20,056 nucleotides of DNA from NCBI GenBank assembly GCA_050014795.1, contig JBEKCQ010000062.1, positions 1-20,056 on the forward strand, written 5' to 3'. The position numbers and the translations under genes are program-made. Within the stretch, counting starts at the first letter, position 1, and each line of letters begins with the position of its first letter. Shown here in pieces: positions 6,826-12,915 of the stretch. Origin of the DNA: JALHUF01 sp050014795. GTDB taxonomy: Bacteria; Acidobacteriota; Terriglobia; UBA7540. The notes beneath the pieces were generated by a model. The model was not told the origin of the DNA. It saw only the letters and a list, made by a program, of their open reading frames with translations, and ran no database searches.

Positions 6826-7887
6826 ATGAACCACCCAATCGCCGACCTACGCAGTGACACCGTTACCAAGCCGACGCCGGCGATGCGGCGCGCGATGTAC
6901 GAGGCGGAAGTGGGGGACGATGTGTACCGCGAGGATCCGACCGTCAATCGGCTCCAAGAGCGTGCCGCCCAAATCTTCGAACGCGAGGCAGCGCTGTACG
7001 TGCCCTCGGGGACGATGGGCAATCAGGCAGCTATCAAAGTCCACACGCGGCACGGCCAAGAAGTGATCTGCGAGCAGCGCGCCCACATTTTCAACTTCGA
7101 GATGGCCATGACCGCCGCCTTCTCGGGTTGTTTGGCGCGGCCGATTTGGGGCGACGACGGCATCCTGACGTGGGATTCCATCGCGCCCAACGTCCGCGGC
7201 CGGGGCGACCACCGCGCGCGCACCGGTCTGATCTCGCTTGAGAACACGTCCAACCTTGCGGGTGGTTCGGTCTACCCCCCGGAGATTTCCGACGACATCT
7301 GCGACCGCGCTCACGCCGCAGGTCTGCCCGTGCACCTGGACGGCGCGCGCATCTTCAACGCCGCTGTTGCGCTGGGTCGTTCGGTCGTGGAGTTGACGCG
7401 CAAGTTCGATTCCGTGATGTTCTGCCTGTCCAAGGGCCTGGGCGCGCCTGCGGGCTCCATGTTGGTGGGCAGCAAGACGTTCTTCGAGGAGGCACGCTTG
7501 GTGCGGAAAATGCTCGGTGGTGGCATGCGCCAGGTGGGCGTGCTGGCCGCTGCTGGCCTGGTCGCGCTTGAGGAAAGCCCCAAGCGGCTGCACATCGATC
7601 ACGCGAACGCTAAGTTCCTTGCCCAAGGGCTCGCCGAGATTCCCGGAATCAAGATTGACCCCGAAAAGGTGGTCACCAACATTCTGTTTCTGGATGTATC
7701 AGGGACCGGCCGTACCTCATTTGAGATTTCCAAGCGGCTGGCGGCTCAAGGTGTCCTGGCCAACGGCGTGACTCCAGAGACCATGCGCATGGTCACGCAC
7801 TACGACGTGGACCGCGTCGGCTGCGAACGCGCGCTGCAAGCGCTTCGTGAGATTCTGGGAACATCGGGAAGGGCCGCTCCCGTGTGA
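6826..7887 (+). CDS. ltaE: Low-specificity L-threonine aldolase
   Basis: A 353-residue PLP enzyme of fold type I that cleaves L-threonine or L-allo-threonine to glycine and acetaldehyde in the cytosol. Seen: N-terminal DLRSDTVTKPT with GDDVYREDPTVN (residues 30-41), SGTMGNQ (61-67), AHIFNFE with the PLP-stacking His87, HLDGARIFNA (170-179) with Asp172 for the pyridine nitrogen, and the Schiff-base Lys203 in CLSKGLGAPAGS. The substrate-loop motif usually written ENTHN reads ENTSN here (residues 139-143), a His-to-Ser change. ATG 6826 starts the conserved domain; in-frame upstream codons from 6700 run through the repeat-like spacer. No strong Shine-Dalgarno is visible. It lies 112 bases after hemW, so cotranscription is possible but the intervening element may separate them. 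Confidence 0.92.
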   Translation: MNHPIADLRSDTVTKPTPAMRRAMYEAEVGDDVYREDPTVNRLQERAAQIFEREAALYVPSGTMGNQAAIKVHTRHGQEVICEQRAHIFNFEMAMTAAFSGCLARPIWGDDGILTWDSIAPNVRGRGDHRARTGLISLENTSNLAGGSVYPPEISDDICDRAHAAGLPVHLDGARIFNAAVALGRSVVELTRKFDSVMFCLSKGLGAPAGSMLVGSKTFFEEARLVRKMLGGGMRQVGVLAAAGLVALEESPKRLHIDHANAKFLAQGLAEIPGIKIDPEKVVTNILFLDVSGTGRTSFEISKRLAAQGVLANGVTPETMRMVTHYDVDRVGCERALQALREILGTSGRAAPV

Positions 7888-7892
7888 AGTAG

Positions 7893-7911
7893 GGGAGCGC
7901 TTTGCGCTCTC
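7893..7911. terminator. Hairpin between convergent ltaE and the TPR gene
   Basis: GAGCGC (7895-7900), TTT loop, GCGCTC (7904-7909) form a perfect 6-bp stem that extends by one G-U and one G-C pair to 7893-7911. It sits 5 bases after the ltaE stop, in the 71-base gap between two genes that face each other. No U-rich tail follows on the + side, so it may act as a bidirectional or factor-assisted terminator. Confidence 0.45.
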
Positions 7912-7958
7912 GTCCATCGGAGGGGATTCCGTCGTCTGACAGACAGCAGAGTGTATCC

Positions 7959-8726
7959 CTACCTCTTTTTCTCCTCAGCTTGTTTTGCCGCGAGCTTGCC
8001 GAGGGCATCGAGGTAGTGTCGCCGGTAGATTGGGTCGTCGGGCTCCAGGCGGGCCGCCTTGCGATACTCCGTGAGGGCGCCTTCCAGATCACCGAGTTTC
8101 TCGAGTGCGTAGCCCAGACCGTTGTGGGCGTCGGCATCGCTAGGGTCGTACCGGACAGCTTCCAGCATTTCCACCCGCGCGCGTTTCCACTCTTTGGCTA
8201 CCAGGAAAGTGATTCCCATCTCGCGGTGAAGGTCGGAATTCTCGGGGTCCAACCGGTAAGCATCTCGAAGGTGCTGGATGGCCTCCTCGATGCGTCCTCG
8301 CGTGCGGAGTTGAATTGCTTCCTGGATATGCCGGCGCAGCCGAACCTTGATCTCACCCGGCTCGAGCGGGGCGGAGGCGGCTTCGGGAGTTGGTGTCCCT
8401 TCCAAACCGTGACGGATCTCCGCGTTCTCCCCAGCCCGTGGCGAGATGAAGTACGCCTTGCCCTGCTCATTCGGACACTGGATGTGAACGTAGTGGTCAC
8501 CTGGCTCGACCGCGGCCAGGACGAGATCTCCTTTCGACTCCGTTTTCCCCACAGGGGCGGAGTCGAGGTCTACGGTGCATCCTTCGCGGCCTGTGTGGAC
8601 CGTTACTCCGGCTGAAGACGGCTCCCGTTCGCGCCCCACCGCGGCAGCCAGCGACCAGAAAGCCGCGACAGCAAGAATCGTCCGAAAAGAGGTCGCACTA
8701 AGAAGACGATAGGTTATGCTCTTCAT
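7959..8726 (-). CDS. Exported PEGA-like / TPR-repeat protein
   Basis: A 255-residue protein of unknown specific function. Seen: an N-terminal signal peptide or anchor (positive start, then hydrophobic TILAVAAFWSLAAAV to about residue 30), a small beta-rich segment (about 40-108) resembling a PEGA domain (VDLDSAPVGKT...VEPGDHYVHI), a Pro/Ala/Glu linker (110-126) and three or more TPR helices (about 130-245) with the repeats IEEAIQHLRDAYRLDP, ARVEMLEAVRYDP and LEGALTEYRKAARLEP. Two cysteines, Cys50 and Cys84, lie in the exported beta segment and could form a disulfide. It probably acts as a periplasmic or envelope scaffold. ATG 8726 is preferred; an in-frame GTG at 8744 with GGGA upstream would add six residues. 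It is alone on the - strand, divergent from meaB. Confidence 0.8.
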   Translation of the reverse strand: MKSITYRLLSATSFRTILAVAAFWSLAAAVGREREPSSAGVTVHTGREGCTVDLDSAPVGKTESKGDLVLAAVEPGDHYVHIQCPNEQGKAYFISPRAGENAEIRHGLEGTPTPEAASAPLEPGEIKVRLRRHIQEAIQLRTRGRIEEAIQHLRDAYRLDPENSDLHREMGITFLVAKEWKRARVEMLEAVRYDPSDADAHNGLGYALEKLGDLEGALTEYRKAARLEPDDPIYRRHYLDALGKLAAKQAEEKKR

Positions 8727-8765
8727 TCCACACGATGTTATCACAGTGTCCCGAAGGCCCGTTCC

Positions 8766-8792
8766 TTGACGGTTGATGAGTTGTGTTATAGC
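8766..8792 (+). promoter_or_regulatory. Putative promoter for the meaB operon, in a divergent promoter region
   Basis: TTGACG (8766-8771) is followed after 15 bases by TATAGC (8787-8792) preceded by TG at 8784-8785, an extended -10 arrangement with a short spacer. On the opposite strand the same bases read TATAAC (8790 to 8785), a possible -10 for the TPR gene, so the two divergent promoters may overlap and compete. Both assignments rest on motif matches only. Confidence 0.45.
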
Positions 8793-8842
8793 TTAATTTC
8801 CCGGAACCACGCAGGGGCAGGGAACAACTTCCGAGGTGACTG

Positions 8843-9832
8843 CTGGATCTAGAAATCACCGAACAACAGCCGTGGGTCGAGAAGATACTCGCTGGTGACC
8901 GTCGCGCCATCGCCCGCGCCATTTCGGCCGTGGAGAGCGGCGAGGTGGCCGGAATCGAACTCCTGAAGCATCTCTTCCCGAAATCAGGCGGTGCCTACGT
9001 GATCGGCGTGACGGGCTCACCGGGCGCGGGAAAAAGCACGCTGGTGGAAAAACTGGCGGGCGAATATCGCCGCAGCGGTCTGCGGGTGGGCATCATCGCC
9101 GTGGATCCCACCAGCCCTTTTTCGGGCGGAGCAATTCTGGGCGACCGGATCCGCATGCAGGCACTCTCGACCGATGACGGGGTTTACATCCGGAGCATGG
9201 CCACCCGCGGCCATCTGGGTGGGCTGGCGCCCGCCGCGCACGACGTCGTCACCATCCTGGATGCGGCGGGCTGCCAGGTAGTGCTGGTCGAGACCGTGGG
9301 TGTGGGGCAGGATGAGGTCGAAATCGCCCGCCACGCCGACGTGACGGCCTTGCTCCTGGTCCCTGGGATGGGCGATGATGTCCAGACTTTCAAGGCCGGC
9401 GTTATGGAGATTGCGGATCTCTACGTGATCAACAAGGCCGATCGGCCCGGCGCCGACCGCGTGGAACAAGAAGTGACCGCGATGCTTTCCATGGCCCCGC
9501 GACGGGACGGCTGGCATCCGCCGGTTTTGAGGACGGTGGCCACGACAGGCGAAGGCATCGCTCCGCTGCGAGGAGCCCTGGAACAGTTCCGCGTTTTCGG
9601 CGAACAGCACGCGCTGCGGCTTGAGCGGCAACGGGAGCAGTGGCGGGAGCGCCTTTTGGAATTGCTCCGGCAGAGCTTGTTCGAAAGCGCCGTCGGTGAG
9701 TTGCGGGATGGCGCCATTGAGTCTCGGGTCGAAGATGTCCTGGCGCGGCGCCGCGACCCCCATTCGGTGGTTGAGGAGCTGATAGGAGAGTTTCGCCGCG
9801 CCCAAGGCAAAGGGCCCGAACGCACGCCATGA
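8843..9832 (+). CDS. meaB: Methylmalonyl-CoA mutase-associated G3E GTPase MeaB (ArgK family), CTG start
   Basis: MeaB is a GTPase chaperone that loads and protects adenosylcobalamin in methylmalonyl-CoA mutase. Seen: Walker A GSPGAGKST (residues 58-66), DPTSPFSGGAILGDRIRM, switch-like ETVGVGQDEVEIARHADV, and the NKAD guanine-specificity motif (197-200). Codons 8843-8929 encode a typical MeaB N-terminal helix (ILAGDRRAIARAISAVESGE), yet they contain no ATG, GTG or TTG, and a TGA stops the frame at 8837. GAGGTGA (8833-8839), an excellent Shine-Dalgarno, sits just before CTG 8840 and CTG 8843. I therefore place the start at CTG 8843 (329 residues, family-like). The first conventional start, GTG 8930, lacks a ribosome site and would lose the helix. 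It opens the long + strand run; the mutase itself is not in the window. Confidence 0.9.
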   Translation: MDLEITEQQPWVEKILAGDRRAIARAISAVESGEVAGIELLKHLFPKSGGAYVIGVTGSPGAGKSTLVEKLAGEYRRSGLRVGIIAVDPTSPFSGGAILGDRIRMQALSTDDGVYIRSMATRGHLGGLAPAAHDVVTILDAAGCQVVLVETVGVGQDEVEIARHADVTALLLVPGMGDDVQTFKAGVMEIADLYVINKADRPGADRVEQEVTAMLSMAPRRDGWHPPVLRTVATTGEGIAPLRGALEQFRVFGEQHALRLERQREQWRERLLELLRQSLFESAVGELRDGAIESRVEDVLARRRDPHSVVEELIGEFRRAQGKGPERTP

Positions 9833-10224
9833 AGATTCACCATGTAGGCATTGCAGTGGAGTCCCTCCGCACGGCGGTCCCGTTGTTCGAGAGGCTCCTG
9901 GGGCGTGCCCCCGACTCGGAAGAGGTCGTCGAAGATGAGAAGGTACGCAGCGCGGTGTTTACATTAGGTGATAGTCGCATTGAATTGTTGGAGGCCACGT
10001 CGTCCGACTCGCCCATTGCGCGTTTCATCAGCAAGCGGGGGCAGGGCGTCCATCACGTGGCACTGACGGTGGCGAATCTATCCGGGGTTCTTGCCCAGCT
10101 CGAAGCAGCCGGCGTGCGGTTGATCGACCGTGAGCCTCGCATCGGGGCAGGGAAGGAACGCATCGCGTTTCTGCACCCGGCGAGCACCGCGGGAGTACTG
10201 ATCGAATTAGTCGAGGAGATATGA
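9829..10224 (+). CDS. mce: Methylmalonyl-CoA epimerase
   Basis: A 131-residue vicinal-oxygen-chelate (glyoxalase-fold) protein that interconverts the (S) and (R) forms of methylmalonyl-CoA so that the mutase can use propionate-derived substrate. Seen: the two beta-alpha-beta-beta halves, beginning IHHVGIAV (residues 3-10) and VHHVALTV (74-81), with presumed metal ligands His5, His76 and Glu126 (in VLIELVEEI), and the length usual for the family (about 130-140). It overlaps meaB by four bases (ATGA), so translation is coupled; this pairing is strong support for the function. Confidence 0.93.
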   Translation: MKIHHVGIAVESLRTAVPLFERLLGRAPDSEEVVEDEKVRSAVFTLGDSRIELLEATSSDSPIARFISKRGQGVHHVALTVANLSGVLAQLEAAGVRLIDREPRIGAGKERIAFLHPASTAGVLIELVEEI

Positions 10225-11048
10225 AACTGGGGGATTTCGAACTGACGACGCTTTCCGACGGCACCTTTGCCCTCGACGGCGGCCAGATGTTCGGCATCGT
10301 GCCGAAGCCGCTGTGGGAGAAGAAGCTGCCCGCCGATTCCCGCAACCGGGTGCGATTGGCCCTGCGCTGCCTGCTGGTGCGAACCAGCAGGTACAACGTT
10401 CTGATTGAAACCGGCATAGGCGACAGATTCAGCGAGAAGTTCGCGGACATCTACGGAGTCGAGAAGCCCACAACCCTCCCGGCGGATCTGAAAAAGGCTG
10501 GCTTGCGGCCGGAGGACATCGACATCGTCATCAACACCCACCTGCACTTCGACCATTGCGGGTGGAACACGCGGCGCGCGGGTGACAAGGTGATTCCCAC
10601 GTTCCCCCGCGCCAAATACTTTATCCAGGCCGGCGAATGGGAGCATGCGCTTCATCCCACCGAGCGCGATCAGGCCAGTTACGTGGCCGAGTCCTTTCGG
10701 CTAGCGGAGATACAGACAGAACTCCTGGAGGGCAACCAGGAAATCATCCCTGGGATCCGCGTGGAGGTCTTTTCCGGGCACACCCGTGACCTGCAATGTG
10801 TGTGGATTGAGTCGGAGGGCAAGCAGGCCTGCTGTGTCTCGGACCTCGTCCCCACGCGCGCGCACCTGCCGTACCCGTGGATCACGAGCTTTGACCTCTA
10901 CCCGCTGGAAACGCTGGCCAACAAGCAACGCCTGCTGCCGCAATTGGTCGAGCAGGAAACGCTGGCGGTCTTTCCACACGACTTGGAAGTGCCGTGGGCA
11001 AAGTTGGCCGAACAAGACGGCCGCATCGTGGCACTGCCGATGGATTGA
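10221..11048 (+). CDS. Metallo-beta-lactamase-fold hydrolase
   Basis: A 275-residue MBL-fold metal hydrolase of unknown substrate. Seen: the binuclear metal motif THLHFDHCGW (His107, His109, Asp111, His112), His187 in SGHT, Asp208 in VSDLV and His253 in FPHDLE, a complete ligand set. The layout (leading beta strand LGDFELTTLSDGTF, VLIETGIGDRF, HxHxDH, then SGHT and SD) resembles the AHL-lactonase-like branch of the superfamily, which also contains esterases and thioesterases. No signal peptide is present, so it is cytosolic. It overlaps mce by four bases (ATGA), with GAGGAG just upstream, so it is translated with meaB and mce. A role in acyl-CoA or acyl-thioester clearance is an inference from this coupling only. 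Confidence 0.88.
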   Translation: MKLGDFELTTLSDGTFALDGGQMFGIVPKPLWEKKLPADSRNRVRLALRCLLVRTSRYNVLIETGIGDRFSEKFADIYGVEKPTTLPADLKKAGLRPEDIDIVINTHLHFDHCGWNTRRAGDKVIPTFPRAKYFIQAGEWEHALHPTERDQASYVAESFRLAEIQTELLEGNQEIIPGIRVEVFSGHTRDLQCVWIESEGKQACCVSDLVPTRAHLPYPWITSFDLYPLETLANKQRLLPQLVEQETLAVFPHDLEVPWAKLAEQDGRIVALPMD

Positions 11049-11050
11049 CA

Positions 11051-11078
11051 GTGGTAGCAGTTGTGGACTGCTGACCAC
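11051..11078 (+). repeat. Stem-loop in the spacer before mtnP
   Basis: GTGGTAGCAGT (11051-11061) pairs with ACTGCTGACCAC (11067-11078) as an 11-bp stem with a single bulged G and a 5-base loop. It begins two bases after the hydrolase stop and ends 19 bases before the mtnP ATG. There is no T tract. The bases that follow (CGGACCAAGGACAAC) match the right-arm vocabulary of the spacer elements at 6713 and 2128. Confidence 0.6.
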
Positions 11079-11097
11079 GGACCAAGGACAACACCTC

Positions 11098-11961
11098 ATG
11101 GCTAAAGCGGAGATTGGAATTATCGGAGGAAGCGGCCTTTACAACATGGCGGGCCTGGAGCGTGGACGCGAAGTTCGCCTCACGACGCCTTTCGGCAAGC
11201 CCTCAGATGCGTTTGTCCTGGGTAGGCTGGAAGGGCGCCAAGTGGCCTTCCTTTCCCGCCACGGGCGCGGCCACCGGCTGATGCCCTCGGAGATTAACTT
11301 TCGCGCTAACCTCTACGGCATGAAAAAGCTGGGCGTCACGCGGATCATTTCCGTGAGCGCCGTCGGTTCCCTGCGCGAGGATATGCGACCCCTGGATGTG
11401 GTTTTGCCGTCACAGTTCTTTGACCGCACCCAGGGCCGCGTCTCGACCTTCTTTGGCGAGGGCTTGGTGGCACACATCAGTTTTGCGGATCCCATCTGTT
11501 CTCTGGTGGCGGATGTGCTCGCAAAGTCCTGTGCCGCCAGCGGCGTGAACTGCCACCGGGGCGGCATCTATGTATGCATGCAGGGGCCGGCGTTTTCCAC
11601 CCAGGCAGAATCCAATGCATACCGTGCTTGGGGGATGGACGTCATCGGCATGACGAACTTGCAGGAAGCCAAGCTGGCTCGCGAAGCAGAAATCTGCTAC
11701 GCCACGCTGGCCATGGTCACGGATTACGACTGTTGGCACCCGGACCACGATGCCGTCACCGTCGAGCAAATCATCGATTTCCTGAACCGGAATGCGCAAA
11801 ACGCTCAGAAGATCATCCGGACTGCCGTGCGGCTAATGCCCAAAGAACGAGACTGCAAGTGCGGGGCAGCGCTGGCACACGCGATCATTACTGATCCGAA
11901 GAAGGTCCCACCAAGAACCAAGAAGAAACTGGCGCTGCTGGTGGGGAAGTACCTGAAGTAA
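11098..11961 (+). CDS. mtnP: S-methyl-5'-thioadenosine phosphorylase
   Basis: A 287-residue purine nucleoside phosphorylase-family enzyme that splits methylthioadenosine with phosphate into adenine and methylthioribose-1-phosphate, clearing the by-product of polyamine and homoserine-lactone-type chemistry. Seen: N-terminal GIIGGSGLY (residues 8-16), the phosphate/sugar loop SRHGRGHRLMPSEINFRAN, VCMQGPAFST, GMTNLQEAKLAREAE, and MVTDYDCWH, whose Asp pair is typical of MTA phosphorylases rather than purine nucleoside phosphorylases. ATG 11098 has AAGGA about nine bases upstream. It follows the MBL hydrolase by 49 bases (with a stem-loop) and precedes a PfkB kinase by 48. No other methionine-salvage genes are visible here. 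Confidence 0.93.
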   Translation: MAKAEIGIIGGSGLYNMAGLERGREVRLTTPFGKPSDAFVLGRLEGRQVAFLSRHGRGHRLMPSEINFRANLYGMKKLGVTRIISVSAVGSLREDMRPLDVVLPSQFFDRTQGRVSTFFGEGLVAHISFADPICSLVADVLAKSCAASGVNCHRGGIYVCMQGPAFSTQAESNAYRAWGMDVIGMTNLQEAKLAREAEICYATLAMVTDYDCWHPDHDAVTVEQIIDFLNRNAQNAQKIIRTAVRLMPKERDCKCGAALAHAIITDPKKVPPRTKKKLALLVGKYLK

Positions 11962-12009
11962 TCCGGGTTGGAGTCCCAACCCATCTCGACCGAGGGGAGA
12001 GGAATCAGG

Positions 12010-12915
12010 ATGTCCTTGCTCGTGGTCGGTTCCGTAGCCTTTGATTGTGTGCGCACACCCTATGGCCAGGGAGACAATATCCTGGGTGGGGCGGCAACCT
12101 ACTTTTCCGTTGCCGCCAGTTGTTTTGCCCCCGTGAGGGTGGTCGCCGTGGTGGGCGAGGATTTCAACCAGAAGCATCGCAGCGTTTTCACCAGCCGCGG
12201 CATTGACACGGCAGGGTTGGAGCAGGCTGCCGGCAAGACCTTCCGCTGGCACGGCGAGTACGTGGGCGACATGAATGAGGCCCGCACCCTGGACACCCAG
12301 CTCAATGTGTTCGAGCAGTTCGCTCCCAAAATCCCCACCGCCTACCTCGACAGCGAATATGTCTTCCTGGGCAACATCGATCCCGTCTTGCAGCTTCATG
12401 TGCGCCAGCAGTTACCCAACGCCCGGCTGGTCGCTCTGGACTCTATGAACTACTGGATCCAAGGCAAGCTGGAGGAGCTGAAGAAGACGTTGGCCGCGGT
12501 GCACATCCTGATAGTGAATGAGGGCGAGGCGCGAATGCTCGCGGGTTGTCCAAACCTGAAGAAGGCCGCAGGGGCGATTCAGAAGCTTGGACCGCGTATC
12601 GTGGTCGTAAAGCGCGGGGAGCATGGGGTGAGTCTTTTCACCGAAGGCTCGGTCTTCTCTGCGCCCGGATATCCGCTGGACGAAGTGCGCGACCCCACCG
12701 GCGCGGGTGACACGTTCGCCGGCGGTTTCATGGGACACTTGGCGCGGAGCAGTGACGTTTCCGAACCCAACCTCCGGCGCGCGGTGATCTACGGCTCTGT
12801 GATGGCGAGCTTTGCGGTGGAGGAATTTGGCCTCGGCCGACTGCTCCGGCTCGAACCGCAGGAGATTGAAGCTCGCTTCCGTGAATTCAAGAATCTAACC
12901 CATTTTGATGCCTGA
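12010..12915 (+). CDS. PfkB-family sugar or nucleoside kinase
   Basis: A 301-residue ribokinase-fold kinase. Seen: N-terminal MSLLVVGSVAFD, the substrate-binding GGAATYFSVAA segment (residues 26-36), VKRGEHG (200-206) and the PfkB signature DPTGAGDTFAGG (228-239) with catalytic base Asp234 and the anion hole GAGD. The substrate cannot be read from sequence. Its place directly after mtnP suggests a nucleoside or ribose-type substrate (for example adenosine), by inference. ATG 12010 was chosen for the purine-rich GGGGAGAGGA just upstream; a TTG at 11968 would add 14 unconserved residues. Its last bases overlap the next gene. Confidence 0.88.
   Translation: MSLLVVGSVAFDCVRTPYGQGDNILGGAATYFSVAASCFAPVRVVAVVGEDFNQKHRSVFTSRGIDTAGLEQAAGKTFRWHGEYVGDMNEARTLDTQLNVFEQFAPKIPTAYLDSEYVFLGNIDPVLQLHVRQQLPNARLVALDSMNYWIQGKLEELKKTLAAVHILIVNEGEARMLAGCPNLKKAAGAIQKLGPRIVVVKRGEHGVSLFTEGSVFSAPGYPLDEVRDPTGAGDTFAGGFMGHLARSSDVSEPNLRRAVIYGSVMASFAVEEFGLGRLLRLEPQEIEARFREFKNLTHFDA

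Noticed and set aside
7921..7960. Nested palindromes (GTCTGACAGAC at 7934-7944 within an AGGGAT/ATCCCT pair) after the TPR gene
   Set aside because: Arms are only 5-6 bp with a long loop and no T tract; not separable from chance.
7902..8615. A 237-codon + strand frame opposite the TPR gene
   Set aside because: The - strand frame has a signal peptide and clear TPR repeats; the + strand frame has no recognisable feature.
9017..9805. A 262-codon open frame opposite meaB
   Set aside because: Antisense shadow of a conserved GTPase; composition is His/Arg-rich and no motif is seen.
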